DNA of 64,000 bases from an uncultured Pirellula sp. (GCA_903892355.1 CAITIE010000051.1:27310-91309), one strand, 5' to 3'. Counted from the first letter of the stretch, positions 35,992-45,924 are shown. Translations and numbers: made by a program. Notes: generated by a model not told the origin, from the letters alone.

Positions 35992-37269
35992 ATGCCTCTT
36001 TCAAGATTGCTCAAAGGGCTTTGCAACCTGAACAAACCTGGGATTGTTCTCGTCGTAGGTCTTTGGCTACTCACGGTTTCGAAACCCGCGGTACTTTTTA
36101 GCCAGCAATATACCGACCCGCAACTAGAATCACTTCCACCTCCTTCGTACAACGCAGGCTGGGGAGAGTCGAGTTCTCCAAGGTCGACCAATAGGCACAC
36201 AACTGCGGGCGAGCTTCCAATCCTACCCCCTCCCGTATCTGCCACGCCGTCGGTTGTAGGAAGCGGAGTTACCGACTCGGCGGGATTAGGTTCTCCGGGT
36301 TCGGATGCAACACAACCACTTTCAACATCGGAGTGGTTGCGACTCATGGAGCCAGAAACCTCGTCTCTAGACCGCCCACCCGATCCAACACTTGGCGGCA
36401 AACCGGTCGCAAGAGAAGGGGTCGAACTCCCTGATCGCATCGACATGAACGAACTGAAAACGATCGATGGGTCCGAACCCGGAACGCCTCTTCTTTGGCA
36501 AAAAACCCTTCCAAACCCTCGGTATACAATCTACCGAGATCGCGCATCGATCGCCGATTACATGCCCGGAGATGGCGACCAATTTGGATGGATGGATTTC
36601 CAAACGACGCCCTATCTCCCTCGAGGGCAAAACTCAGGCCTCACGACAGCGATGGGATTGCATCTCCTTTCAGGGCCGAATTCCGTCCCTCTCCCGCCTC
36701 GACTGTGGGATTTCATTTTGGGATACCAAGCTCGAGATACCTTTGCGGATCGATTTAGCTACGATGTTGCGGCGAGCATCGGTGTCTACAGTGATTTCGA
36801 GGACAGCGCACGCGACGGCGTCCGAGCCCTGGGTCATGCCGTTGGGATGCTCCATGTGAACGACACATGGGATATCGTTAGCGGCGTCGATTACCTGAAT
36901 CGCGACGACTACAAAATACTACCCGTGATTGGGTACTCCTGGCACAATCCGAACATCCCACGGTGGCGTGCCGACATGGTCTTCCCCAGACCCCGCATCC
37001 AATATGCCTTGGATGGCGGGCAACGTTTGTACACCGCCGGATTGCTCGGAGGTGGAACGTGGGACATCGAAATGCCTGGCGACGTCAATGATGTGATCAC
37101 CTATAGCGATTTAGAATGGTTGTTTGGACACGAGCGTATTACTGCGGGTGGCAACCTATCTGCCATTGAGATGGGCTACGTCTTTGGACGAAAACTTGAA
37201 TTTCGCAGCGGGCAACCGGACATCGATTTCAACGATGCATTCGTCATCCGATGGGTCACGCGCCGCTAA
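35992..37269 (+). CDS. putative outer-membrane beta-barrel protein with Pro/Ser-rich linker
   Basis: The 425-residue protein has a long signal peptide (to about residue 37, ending LFSQQ) and a Pro/Ser/Thr/Gly-rich linker from about 45 to 145. The C-terminal part, from about residue 185, is rich in alternating strands and aromatic residues (QTTPYLPRGQNSGL, FILGYQARDTFADRFSYDV, VIGYSWHNPNIP, EMGYVFGRKLEFR), as in small outer-membrane porin-like barrels, and ends in a strand (FVIRWVTRR). I do not recognise a named family with certainty. It is divergent from the three-paralog operon and convergent with the molybdopterin oxidoreductase gene, 24 bases apart. Confidence 0.75.
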   Translation: MPLSRLLKGLCNLNKPGIVLVVGLWLLTVSKPAVLFSQQYTDPQLESLPPPSYNAGWGESSSPRSTNRHTTAGELPILPPPVSATPSVVGSGVTDSAGLGSPGSDATQPLSTSEWLRLMEPETSSLDRPPDPTLGGKPVAREGVELPDRIDMNELKTIDGSEPGTPLLWQKTLPNPRYTIYRDRASIADYMPGDGDQFGWMDFQTTPYLPRGQNSGLTTAMGLHLLSGPNSVPLPPRLWDFILGYQARDTFADRFSYDVAASIGVYSDFEDSARDGVRALGHAVGMLHVNDTWDIVSGVDYLNRDDYKILPVIGYSWHNPNIPRWRADMVFPRPRIQYALDGGQRLYTAGLLGGGTWDIEMPGDVNDVITYSDLEWLFGHERITAGGNLSAIEMGYVFGRKLEFRSGQPDIDFNDAFVIRWVTRR

Positions 37270-37293
37270 CGCATTTCCTGTAAAGCCTTCGGT

Positions 37294-39366
37294 CTAGGTG
37301 ATCTTTTCTTTCTCGGCCGAAAGATTTTTGGCCTCGGCTATCGATCCATGTAAAGGAAGAGCCTCGACTCGAACCACCGGGTTTCCAAATGTGCTACCTC
37401 CTCCGAGGTCGGTAAGTCGCTCACTAGTGATATCGTTCAAACTCTTTCGATCGGGCGCGAGTTTAGGCCACCATTGCCCAACAGCGATCAATACACCTGG
37501 TCGTGAATCCTCGCTCACGACAGCCTTGCGCACAATACTACCGGTTTTGCTCGTGATTCGAATCCTGGACTGATGCGAGATCCCACATCGTGCTGCATCG
37601 CTTGGATGCAAAATCACATGAGGCTCCCCGCCAGCCTGCTTGATGATGCTGGCCACGTTCCCCATCGTCGTGTTGACGACCACAGCACCTGGGGGAGAAA
37701 TCAATCGAAGCGGATACTCGTCGTCCGGCTGCTCTTCAAACGTCAATTGCGATGGTGCGGGACTAAAGCGAATCTTGCCATCCGGATAATTACTCCCCGA
37801 AGCGTAGGGTAAAAATGGGGACGGGAGTTGTAATTTGACTGAGCGTTCGCGCGTCAAACGCTCCGAGTCGATCCCCCGCAACCAAGGGTTCGGCGAATCC
37901 AATAATTCATCGAGCAATTGCGTGGTGTTCCAATAGAGACAAGGATCCGTCAGCCCGAATTTTTTTGATAACTGCTCAAAGAACCATCGATTGCTTTTCG
38001 CCTCACCGCGAGGCTTAACTACCGGATCGGCGTACTGCAGGTAGTAATGGCCATACGAGGTGTACACGTCCGCGTGTTCCAAGAACGTTGTTGCCGGCAA
38101 TAAATAGTCCGCATAATCCGCCGTATCCGTTTGAAAATGCTCCAAGACGACAGTGAATAGGTCATCGCGTGCGAGCCCTATTCGGATCCTCGAGGAATCC
38201 GGAGCCACCGCAGCCGGATTGCTGTTGAATACGAACATCGCACGGATGGGATCTTCCTGCCGTTCCAACTCTGAGGCCAAGCAATTCATGTTGACCTTGC
38301 GAGCGGTCGACGAGGCGAGATGCACACCGGTCACCCGATCGCGTTGTAGCTGAAACGCACCGCTTGTCGACATAGCGGCCCCGCCTCCACGCTGGCACCA
38401 CGCTCCCAACAATGCAGGTAGCAGTGTAATCGCCCGAAGGGCGTTCCCTCCCCCTTCATTGCGGGTCATCCCATACCCGACCTTGATAAAGCTAACCTCG
38501 GCGGTCGCATAATCATGCACCATGGCTCGAAGACGATCGAGTGGCACATCGCAATACTCGGCGGCCCGTTCCAATGGCCACTCAAGACATGCACGTTGGT
38601 ACTCCTCGAGTCCATACGCGTGCGCCTTTAGATACGCCTGGTCATGCAAGCCTTGTCGCAAGATCTCGCCACCGATTGCCAACGCTAAGGCTGCATCCGT
38701 CCCTACCCGAATTTGCCAATGCTCATCGGCAAAACGGGAGGTTTCATTCCGATACGGATCGATGTGCAAAATTTTCGCACCTTGTTTACGTGCCTCTTTC
38801 AGAATGGGTGCAAGGTGCGAATTGCTGCGCAGGGCGTTGATCCCCCAAAGAACTATGTATCGAGCATGCACCAAATCCTCGGGATCCGCAGATAGTTTGT
38901 TCGGCCCATAATTAGCCTCCCACGCGGCTCCACCCGTTGTCGCGCAAATGGTCTGATCGAGTTCCAACGCACCGATTGCTCGAAAAAAAGCTTTGGGCGT
39001 ATCCCCTTGAATCACTCCCATAGTGCCACCGTAATGGTAGGGAAGCACCGACTGCGCTCCGTGCCGATCGATGATCGCCTTCAACCGTTCGGCGATCTCA
39101 TCGATCGCATCGCTCCACGACACCGGTTCAAAGCGACCAGCCCCCTTCGGACCCACGCGCCGCAACGGTACCAACAACCGATCGGATTGCTCTTGCCTCT
39201 CAGGGTAACGAGCCGTCTTTACGCAAGCAAAACCGCGAGTGATCGGATGTGCCGGATCCCCGTTGAGATCGACCACGCGGTCCCCATCAACGGTGATGTG
39301 CAACGCGCACGCATCTGGACAATCGAGGGCGCAAACCGATGGCAATACTTTGAGCGATTGAGACAC
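37294..39366 (-). CDS. molybdopterin (bis-MGD) oxidoreductase, DMSO reductase superfamily
   Basis: The 690-residue protein has an N-terminal 4Fe-4S motif (C12, C16, C20, C48) and the molybdopterin-guanine-dinucleotide binding order: HYGGTMGVIQGD, LWGINALRSNSHLAP, HIDPYRNETSRFADEHW, KVGYGMTRNEGGG, FVFNSNPAAVAPDS, DTADYADYLLPATTFLEH and YADPVVKPRGEAKSNRW. The C-terminal molydop-binding barrel holds VVVNTTMGNVAS and GQWWPK. No Tat signal is visible, so it is cytoplasmic, as in formate dehydrogenase H-like enzymes. Where the metal-ligating Cys/Sec/Ser would sit near CATTGGAAWEANYG, the alignment is ambiguous. No electron-transfer partner gene is adjacent, so substrate and partner are unknown. Confidence 0.9.
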   Translation of the reverse strand: MSQSLKVLPSVCALDCPDACALHITVDGDRVVDLNGDPAHPITRGFACVKTARYPERQEQSDRLLVPLRRVGPKGAGRFEPVSWSDAIDEIAERLKAIIDRHGAQSVLPYHYGGTMGVIQGDTPKAFFRAIGALELDQTICATTGGAAWEANYGPNKLSADPEDLVHARYIVLWGINALRSNSHLAPILKEARKQGAKILHIDPYRNETSRFADEHWQIRVGTDAALALAIGGEILRQGLHDQAYLKAHAYGLEEYQRACLEWPLERAAEYCDVPLDRLRAMVHDYATAEVSFIKVGYGMTRNEGGGNALRAITLLPALLGAWCQRGGGAAMSTSGAFQLQRDRVTGVHLASSTARKVNMNCLASELERQEDPIRAMFVFNSNPAAVAPDSSRIRIGLARDDLFTVVLEHFQTDTADYADYLLPATTFLEHADVYTSYGHYYLQYADPVVKPRGEAKSNRWFFEQLSKKFGLTDPCLYWNTTQLLDELLDSPNPWLRGIDSERLTRERSVKLQLPSPFLPYASGSNYPDGKIRFSPAPSQLTFEEQPDDEYPLRLISPPGAVVVNTTMGNVASIIKQAGGEPHVILHPSDAARCGISHQSRIRITSKTGSIVRKAVVSEDSRPGVLIAVGQWWPKLAPDRKSLNDITSERLTDLGGGSTFGNPVVRVEALPLHGSIAEAKNLSAEKEKIT

Positions 39367-39511
39367 TGTTCAAATCCTTTGCCGTGAGACCCACAAAATG
39401 GAGCGGGCTGTTATCATAATCCACCTGAAAACGATAAAGCCTGGACCGCTGATAAGCAATCGGAAACGGTCGCTGCGTCGTTGAACCACGAAATTTCAAG
39501 TGAGGAAATTC

Positions 39512-40267
39512 ATGCGTTTTTCTGAAAGAGTGGTGCTGGTTACCGGTGGTGCACGGGGGATCGGAGCCGGATGCTGCCGCGTGTTTGCAAAAGAAGGAGC
39601 ACACGTTGCGGTCGTGGATCGAGACGCATCGGCAGCGGAGACGCTTGCACGCTCACTTACTGGCAACCATACCGCGATCGTTGCAGACGTCGCCGTCGAG
39701 GATCAGATCCGAGCCGCCGTCGATCGGACGATCGCCACCTACGGCCGCATCGATTGCGTCATCAACAACGCGGGTGTTCACCCACCCGACACTCCCCTTG
39801 AAAAAATGGCTCCCGAAAAAGTGATGGATGTGCTGCGAGTCAATTTCCTCAGCACGTATGCCATGTGCTACTACGCGCTCCCGCATCTGAAGAACACTCG
39901 TGGGACTATCGTGAATATCAGCAGCATGACGGCTGTGCTCGGACAACGAAACTCCACCGCTTATGCAGCCAGCAAAGGGGCCCAGCTTTCTTTCACGAAA
40001 TCGCTCGCCCTGGAATGCGCCGACTTTGGCATTCGCGTCAACGCAGTCCTTCCGAGCAACGTCGATACTCCTCTCATGCGCGATTGGGCTTCGAGTTTGC
40101 CCGATCCAGAAGCAGCCCTATCGCGTATTGCCGCTCTCCAACCGATCGGCCGAATGGCAGACGTCGAAGAGATTGGACGCGTCTGCTTGTTCCTGGCAAC
40201 CGAGGACAGCAGCTTCATCACCGGCCAAGGGCTTCACGTCGACGGCGGCGCAAGCTTGGACTACTGA
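39512..40267 (+). CDS. short-chain dehydrogenase/reductase
   Basis: The 251-residue protein is a classical SDR. The cofactor loop TGGARGIG lies at 11-18, VVDRDA follows the second strand and suggests NAD preference, and INNAG is at 85-89. The catalytic set is S138, Y151 and K155 (YAASKG), and the C-terminal end has FITGQGLHVDGGASLDY. I chose the ATG at 39512 with GAGG seven bases upstream over a GTG at 39500. Substrate cannot be told. It is divergent from the molybdopterin enzyme and precedes a GMC oxidoreductase on the same strand, 90 bases away, so a shared alcohol-oxidation role is possible. Confidence 0.93.
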   Translation: MRFSERVVLVTGGARGIGAGCCRVFAKEGAHVAVVDRDASAAETLARSLTGNHTAIVADVAVEDQIRAAVDRTIATYGRIDCVINNAGVHPPDTPLEKMAPEKVMDVLRVNFLSTYAMCYYALPHLKNTRGTIVNISSMTAVLGQRNSTAYAASKGAQLSFTKSLALECADFGIRVNAVLPSNVDTPLMRDWASSLPDPEAALSRIAALQPIGRMADVEEIGRVCLFLATEDSSFITGQGLHVDGGASLDY

Positions 40268-40285
40268 GCTTCAACCAGTAAGCAC

Positions 40286-40339
40286 CGCGTGAGCCTGAGA
40301 AATCGCGTGAGCCTGAGAAATTGCGTGAGCCTCGGAATT
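40286..40339. repeat. 18-bp tandem triplication
   Basis: Three adjacent 18-base units based on cgcgtgagcctgagaaat fill most of the gap between the SDR and GMC genes. The first two are identical; the third has tgcgtgagcctcggaatt, so it is older or partial. The last copy ends 18 bases before the GMC start. Confidence 0.9.
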
Positions 40340-40357
40340 TGACAGACAAAGGCGTGT

Positions 40358-42028
40358 ATGCGGTCTCACTTAGGAACTGATCCAACCGGCCCCTTCGATT
40401 ACATCATCGTCGGAGCTGGAGTCGCTGGCTGCACACTCGCCGCACAAATTGTTACCCGAAATCTAGGAAGCGTTTTGCTGCTGGATGCCGGCGATCCCGA
40501 CCGATCGTATCGTTTGCGAGTGCCCGCGGAATACCCAACTGCTTTCGGCACTTCGTGGGACTGGTCGTTCCGAACCACAAATCAAGCCGGCCTAGCGCGT
40601 CGTTCGATCCCGTTGCCCGCCGGTCGTGCTCTCGGTGGTTCCTCCGCCATCAACGCGATGATCTACATCGAAGCTTCGCCAAGCGATTTCGGGGAATGGG
40701 CCAAAGTAGCAGGTGAGCGTTGGTCCGAACTACCCTGCCGTGAAGCATTCCTTCAAGTTCGAAATTGGATCGGTAAGCTAACGAGAACCATACCGACGCA
40801 ATTAATGTCGCGATACGACTCGGTTTTCAATGCTACTTTGCCATCGATCCCGGAACTGTATCCCACGATCCAAAAGGCACTGCAGCAATTCCACAACCGT
40901 CATCAAACCGCGTCAAGCTACCCCCATGGGCTCGATCGTCCTCACGCTGGATTCGATGCGTATTTGCGCATGCAGCACAACGGACGCCGCATCTCTGCGT
41001 GGAAACTGCTACAACTCGCATTGAATGCGACAACGCCGAAGGATAGCCACCTTTTTTCCTGTTTGCACGCAGCGTATGTCCGCTCGGTTGAGTTTGATCG
41101 AGACCGCGCAGTTGGTGTTCGCATCATGAGCCATGGGAAAGAACGTGTGATCCAAGCTCACCGAGGGGTTATCCTCAGCGCGGGCACCTTTGGCACACCA
41201 CGAGTTCTCTTTGCCAGCGGAATCGGCTCCCGCGACGAGTTTCAAGCCATCGATGTCCCACATCGTTTCGAATCGCCACGCCTAGGTAAAAACCTTCAGG
41301 ATCACCTAGTACTGCCCATGGTTTATCGGCTTAAATGCGGGACGACGGTATCGCATCCTCCCAATCGCGAGGACCGGTTAACCTACCTTCAAAATCGAAA
41401 GGGACCACGCGCGTCGAATCTTGCGGAACTAGGTGGGTTCTTCAACAGTTTAGCGGATACCGCGTCGATCGCCTCCTCCCGGGAACCATTCGATTTTCAG
41501 TGGCACATCACACCGACGCATTACCTCGAATACCCTAACTTGGTTTCTCACACTCCGCATTTAAGTTTTGGCTTAACGCATGTTGCACCGAAGAGCCGAG
41601 GCTTCGTAAAACCAATTCGAGCATCGGACAGCAACGATCATGAGGTCGCACTGCACATCGACCCAGGTTATTTGAGTGACCCGGGAGATCTTTCGGGTTG
41701 GCTCCAAGGGATCTCACGAACGCGGGAATTGCTTCAAGGCGACGGTTGGTGCGATTGGCTTGCCGAAGAATCGCTTCCTGGAGCACGCCGGTCCGATGCA
41801 AAAGTCTTGGAACTTTTCGTTCGAAGATTCGCGACCACGATTTATCATTACGCAGGAACCTGCTCGCTCGGAATTACCAACCGAGATGCGCTGGATGAGC
41901 AATTCCGAGTGAGGGGCATCGACGGTCTATGGGTTTGCGATGCTTCGGCCATGCCTACACTCGTCCGATGCAATCCACAAGCTACCATCATGATGATGGC
42001 TTGGCGGCTTGCGGACTGGCTCCCTTAG
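40358..42028 (+). CDS. GMC-family FAD oxidoreductase
   Basis: The 556-residue protein has the FAD-binding GAGVAG motif (19-24) with LLLDAGDPD, the GMC signature PLPAGRALGGSSAINAMIY and ILSAGTFGTPRVLFASGIG. The C-terminal end contains YHYAGTCSLG, where the active-site His lies, and CNPQATIMMMAWRLADWLP. This is the choline dehydrogenase/alcohol oxidase group, which oxidises alcohols with FAD. Length fits. There is no signal peptide, so it is cytoplasmic. The start is the first ATG and lies shortly after a tandem repeat. It ends 45 bases from the convergent gamma-glutamyltransferase gene. Confidence 0.92.
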   Translation: MRSHLGTDPTGPFDYIIVGAGVAGCTLAAQIVTRNLGSVLLLDAGDPDRSYRLRVPAEYPTAFGTSWDWSFRTTNQAGLARRSIPLPAGRALGGSSAINAMIYIEASPSDFGEWAKVAGERWSELPCREAFLQVRNWIGKLTRTIPTQLMSRYDSVFNATLPSIPELYPTIQKALQQFHNRHQTASSYPHGLDRPHAGFDAYLRMQHNGRRISAWKLLQLALNATTPKDSHLFSCLHAAYVRSVEFDRDRAVGVRIMSHGKERVIQAHRGVILSAGTFGTPRVLFASGIGSRDEFQAIDVPHRFESPRLGKNLQDHLVLPMVYRLKCGTTVSHPPNREDRLTYLQNRKGPRASNLAELGGFFNSLADTASIASSREPFDFQWHITPTHYLEYPNLVSHTPHLSFGLTHVAPKSRGFVKPIRASDSNDHEVALHIDPGYLSDPGDLSGWLQGISRTRELLQGDGWCDWLAEESLPGARRSDAKVLELFVRRFATTIYHYAGTCSLGITNRDALDEQFRVRGIDGLWVCDASAMPTLVRCNPQATIMMMAWRLADWLP

Positions 42029-42073
42029 GAACAGCTCCAGGTTGCCTCGAAGGTTTGCTCGCAAGGGCCACAG

Positions 42074-43900
42074 CTACGCTTCTGATAATCCTTGGGCACG
42101 AGGATCATGCGCCGCAATTAATCGATCGCCGCGGCGCTGGATGCCTTGCGCGATTGCCAAGCCACTGGCCTCTTTGAGTGGATGCCCCAATCCCTTTAAT
42201 CCATCGATGGTCTCGGCAGAGATGGCGTAAGGAGTTCCAGCCCCCACCGACGATTCTAACTGCAACTGGTTAGGTCGCCATTGATGATGAACGCGAGGTG
42301 CTGCGATGGCGACATCAATTGACTGCCCCTGGTCGATCACTCGTAGCAACACTTGCAGTGTAGCATTGATGATCTTTGGCCCGCCTGCTGCGCCGCAGGT
42401 CACCAATGGACGGTCCTGTGCGTCGAGTACCATCGTCGGGCTCATGCTCGATAACGGACGCTTTCTCGCCTCGACGGCGTTCGCTTGAGAGCCTACCAAT
42501 CCGAACGCGTTAGGGGTCCCAGGTGCGATACTAAAATCATCCATCTCATTGTTGAGCATCACTCCGGTCCCCGGAACGGTAACTTTGCTTCCCCAAGATG
42601 TATTGATGGTGCAAGTCATGGCAACCCAATTCCCTTCTTGATCTGCTGTTGTCAAATGGGTGGTATGCTTGCCTGAATCATCGGAACCATTTCTAGGATC
42701 TGCGTCATTTCTAGGAGCAGTGCCAAAACGGGACTCATCCGCCCCAGGTGGTAATCCACGTTCAATTCCCAAAGTAGCCGCAGTCGTTGAAAAGTCCTTC
42801 ATACGAGCTTGCAGGTATGCCGGGTCGAGCAACGACTCGGGGACCGGAGCAAAATCGCTATCCCCAAGCCAAAACGCGCGATCAGCGAATGCGCGTTTCA
42901 TGGTTTCCGCGAGAAGATGATAATAGAGGGTTGGGTGGTTCTCGTACCAGTCCTTAATCGGGTACGCCTCGAGCATCGAGAGCATTTGCGCGATGTGGTA
43001 GCCACCGGAACTGGGTGGTGGGAAACCGACCACTGACAACCCCCGATACTTCGTAATCACCGGCGAACGATCCACGGGTTGATACTCGCGAAAATCGTTC
43101 TCGGTCAAGATCCCTCCGAGGCTCGCGAGATACTCGCAACATGATTTTGCGAACGGACCACGATAAAACCACTCTGGCCCATTTTTTGCGATTGCTTTTA
43201 GGGTCGATGCAAGATCCCGTTGGACGAGCGTTTCACCTTCTTTGGGGGTACTTCCATCCTGCTTGATATAAATCTCTTTGGAGGCGGAGAACTTGAGCAA
43301 GTCCCCCTTCTCAGCAGCCAGAGTCCGCGCGGTGGAGCTCGATACAGGCATACCATTCTCAGCCGCCGCAATCGCCCATCCAAATAGCTGGTCCCACCGA
43401 AGCCTACCGTAGTCACGGTGCATTCGATGCATGGCCGCGAGTTGGCTGGGAACAGCGCTGGCCAGTGGGCCGGTTTGGCTCAAACGCGCGTCCGCTTGGC
43501 CGTTGCGCACAAACATCTTCGCATGGGCGGCAGCACCGGCAGTCTCACGCCCATCGATCGCGAGCATCTTTCCATTGGCCAGTCGGACATTGATCAGGCA
43601 CCCTCCGCCGAGTCCCGAATTGTGCCCGTCAACAACCCCGAGCACCAATCCTGCTGCGATGGCCGCATCGATCGCATTCCCTCCTTGCCGCATCGCCTCC
43701 ATGGCTCCCCGGGTCGCCAAGGGATGGACCGTCGCGGCAGCCATGTTGGTCGTCAGCCGATCGGGAAGGCAACCGAAGCACTTGTTCGGGTGGCTTGATG
43801 ACAACCCAGATCCTATAACTCCAGCGAATCCCAAACTTACACCGCTCACCGAGCCGGCCAAGAATCGTCGCCTTGGAAATGATCGCTGTTCCATCCTCAT
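42074..43900 (-). CDS. ggt: gamma-glutamyltransferase with Tat-like signal
   Basis: This 608-residue protein has an N-terminal RRRFLAGSVSGVSLGFAG signal, then AMRQGGNAIDAAIAAGLVLG, the glutathione-binding NSGLGGGCL region and PPPSSGGYHIAQML. The autocleavage site is KHTTHLTTAD; by comparison with the E. coli enzyme Thr413 would be the nucleophile of the small subunit. NTSWGSKVTVPGTGVMLNNEM and SSMSPTMVL complete it. GGT cleaves glutathione and transfers the gamma-glutamyl group in the periplasm. The start could be two codons later. The order of large and small subunit and the length are standard. Confidence 0.94.
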   Translation of the reverse strand: MRMEQRSFPRRRFLAGSVSGVSLGFAGVIGSGLSSSHPNKCFGCLPDRLTTNMAAATVHPLATRGAMEAMRQGGNAIDAAIAAGLVLGVVDGHNSGLGGGCLINVRLANGKMLAIDGRETAGAAAHAKMFVRNGQADARLSQTGPLASAVPSQLAAMHRMHRDYGRLRWDQLFGWAIAAAENGMPVSSSTARTLAAEKGDLLKFSASKEIYIKQDGSTPKEGETLVQRDLASTLKAIAKNGPEWFYRGPFAKSCCEYLASLGGILTENDFREYQPVDRSPVITKYRGLSVVGFPPPSSGGYHIAQMLSMLEAYPIKDWYENHPTLYYHLLAETMKRAFADRAFWLGDSDFAPVPESLLDPAYLQARMKDFSTTAATLGIERGLPPGADESRFGTAPRNDADPRNGSDDSGKHTTHLTTADQEGNWVAMTCTINTSWGSKVTVPGTGVMLNNEMDDFSIAPGTPNAFGLVGSQANAVEARKRPLSSMSPTMVLDAQDRPLVTCGAAGGPKIINATLQVLLRVIDQGQSIDVAIAAPRVHHQWRPNQLQLESSVGAGTPYAISAETIDGLKGLGHPLKEASGLAIAQGIQRRGDRLIAAHDPRAQGLSEA

Positions 43901-44080
43901 TCAAGCCTCTCTCTCGACGGGGAATTTCCGGAAAATTAGCCAAACAGTGGCATCACGAGACAACGTCGCCGGAGACGCAGGACTTCGGCCTCGCGCTGGT
44001 GCCCAACGAACTGTCCGAAAATGCTGCTCTATGATAGTCTACCTGAGTCTTCGCATGCACTCTTCAAGGGCCGAACCGCC

Positions 44081-44935
44081 ATGACACCTGGCCAACGCGT
44101 TTGTTTCTCAATTTTTCATGAAGCGTCGGCGATCAAGCTAGGGAATGTCCATCCGGACGCTTCGTTCCAAGACATGAATTTTTCACATTTTGAACGCGCC
44201 TCGCTCGCCATCGGAGAGTGCGTCGATGCAACCGCAAGTGACTCATTGGGCTCTTCGATCCTTGCGTGCACGCAAGCGATGCTCGACGCCGTCCAGATCA
44301 ATACAAGCCTCGGAACCATTTTGCTCTTAGTCCCGCTGACGCGAATAGATTCATTACAGATCGACGGGGCCCTGAATCATAACACCGGACTCCAGCCTGC
44401 CTCGGATGCGATCCAGCAGTTGCTTGCACGCACCGACTCACGTGACTGCGAGGCAATTTACGAGGCGATCCGCATTGCTCAACCTGGTGGACTGGGTCGC
44501 GCCGATGCAGCAGACGTCTCCGAGAAGGCCCCGCCGTCCATTCTGGATGCCATGCGAATTGCATCCGCGTGGGACGATATCGCACTCCAGTACGCGAATG
44601 GTTTTTTGCAGGTCTACGAGGGCGCGGTTCGATTGCTTGAGTTCAGAGACCGAGGTTTAACGTGGCCGGAAGCGATCCGTCGCTTGCAATTGGAATTGCT
44701 GGCCAGCCGCGTTGATAGTTTGATTGTGCGAAAATTGGGAACAGCGATCGGCGACGAAGTAAAATCGAGGGCGAAACAAGTGATCGCCAGCGGTCCTTTC
44801 GGCTCTCCTGAGTTTGAGATCGCTTGGCAAGAATTCGACACCTACCTTCGGCATCCGAAAGTGCGTAAAAACCCTGGAACCATTGCCGATCTTATCGCAG
44901 GGGCAATCTATGTGGCGAGCTTGAAATGGACCTAA
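44081..44935 (+). CDS. CitG/MdcB-like triphosphoribosyl-dephospho-CoA synthase family protein
   Basis: The 284-residue protein matches the CitG fold. The N-terminal ASAIKLGNVHPDASFQDMNF segment (15-34) is the signature; GTILLLVPLTRI and ILDAMRIASAWDDIALQYANG follow, then TWPEAIRRLQLELLASRVDS. The known reaction is 2'-(5''-triphosphoribosyl)-3'-dephospho-CoA formation for citrate lyase or malonate decarboxylase acyl carriers, but no lyase or decarboxylase is in the window. Relatives of this family also occur near one-carbon (tetrahydromethanopterin) genes in planctomycetes as I recall, so the substrate may differ. I chose the ATG at 44081 with AAGGG before it; an ATG at 44021 is an alternative. 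It overlaps the radical-SAM gene by 10 bases. Confidence 0.82.
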   Translation: MTPGQRVCFSIFHEASAIKLGNVHPDASFQDMNFSHFERASLAIGECVDATASDSLGSSILACTQAMLDAVQINTSLGTILLLVPLTRIDSLQIDGALNHNTGLQPASDAIQQLLARTDSRDCEAIYEAIRIAQPGGLGRADAADVSEKAPPSILDAMRIASAWDDIALQYANGFLQVYEGAVRLLEFRDRGLTWPEAIRRLQLELLASRVDSLIVRKLGTAIGDEVKSRAKQVIASGPFGSPEFEIAWQEFDTYLRHPKVRKNPGTIADLIAGAIYVASLKWT

Positions 44936-45924
44936 GCCAACCTCTAACCAACGAGCAAATCCGCGGACTTCGCAAGACAGGAGTTCCACCAACGGTCCAT
45001 CATGTCACGCGCGGTGTTCCTCAAGGGGCCCTGTTTGAGGGCGAACCCGTCGCTGGAAGTGCCATCGTCCCAACGGCTACTTATTTCCTCACAGGCTCCG
45101 AGTGCCGTTATACGTGCTCGATGTGCGATCTTTGGAAGTACACCACAGGTGACCGCACCGATAAGGGTAGCCTGCCTCGCCAGATCCAATTGCTGCACCA
45201 GGAACACAACACCATCGAGCGCGGGATAAGATGGCTCAAGCTCTACAATGCATCTAATTTCTTCGACACGGCCAATGTTCCCGAAGAAGATCTTCATACA
45301 ATTGCCTCACTGTGTCACGGTTTCCATCGGGTGATTGTTGAGAACCATGCAGCGATGCTCAGTTCCTCGACCGTTCGGCAGCGACTATTGCGGTTCCAAG
45401 AAAAACTCGATGGGGAACTCGAAATAGCGATGGGGCTCGAAACTATCGAACCTGAAGCGGTTCGCCTGCTCAATAAGAAAATGTCGCCGGAGCAATTTGC
45501 CGATGCCTGCCAGTTCCTTCGAGGCAGTGGAATCCATGCGCGTGCGTTTGTGCTACTGCAGCCCCCTGGTAGCGTACCTGCCACTTCGGTCGAATGGACC
45601 GTGAAGAGTTGCCAGTGGGCCTTTTCCTGCGGAATCGAGCGATGCAGCATCATCCCCACACGACCTGGAAATGGTTTTACCGATACAATGAGGGCCAGTG
45701 GGCTATGGCAACCCCCTGGAGCTAAACGACTCGAGGACACCATGGATGCAATAGTTCTGAGGTTGTTATCAGAGCATCGGATCGCAACGGTCGATCTATG
45801 GGACTGGGAAAGGATCTCAGGCACGTGCGAGCAATGCCGTGGTCCAAGGCGGCTAAGACTCGAAGCGATGAACATCGGGCAGTGTATATTACCGCGAGTC
45901 CAATGCGTTCATTGCGATTCCTGA
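44926..45924 (+). CDS. radical SAM protein with C-terminal zinc-like cysteines
   Basis: The 332-residue protein carries CX3CX2C at C60, C64 and C67 (GSECRYTCSMCDLW), which binds the 4Fe-4S cluster that cleaves S-adenosylmethionine. Further conserved parts are RWLKLYNASNFFDTANVPEED, EIAMGLETIEPEAVRLLNKK and ARAFVLLQPPG. The last 45 residues contain two CxxC pairs (CEQCRG and CVHC) that could form a zinc site. The overall order recalls the TIGR01210/RaSEA-like radical-SAM group, but I cannot assign a substrate. Its ATG lies inside the end of the CitG-like gene (10-base overlap), implying coupled translation and a joint pathway. Confidence 0.88.
   Translation: MDLSQPLTNEQIRGLRKTGVPPTVHHVTRGVPQGALFEGEPVAGSAIVPTATYFLTGSECRYTCSMCDLWKYTTGDRTDKGSLPRQIQLLHQEHNTIERGIRWLKLYNASNFFDTANVPEEDLHTIASLCHGFHRVIVENHAAMLSSSTVRQRLLRFQEKLDGELEIAMGLETIEPEAVRLLNKKMSPEQFADACQFLRGSGIHARAFVLLQPPGSVPATSVEWTVKSCQWAFSCGIERCSIIPTRPGNGFTDTMRASGLWQPPGAKRLEDTMDAIVLRLLSEHRIATVDLWDWERISGTCEQCRGPRRLRLEAMNIGQCILPRVQCVHCDS

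Noticed and set aside
40286..40339. CRISPR or attachment-site array
   Set aside because: Units are contiguous and 18 bases long, with no spacers and no integrase nearby.
44021..44080. Earlier start for the CitG-like gene
   Set aside because: The ATG at 44081 has AAGGG upstream, and the extra 20 residues resemble no family start.
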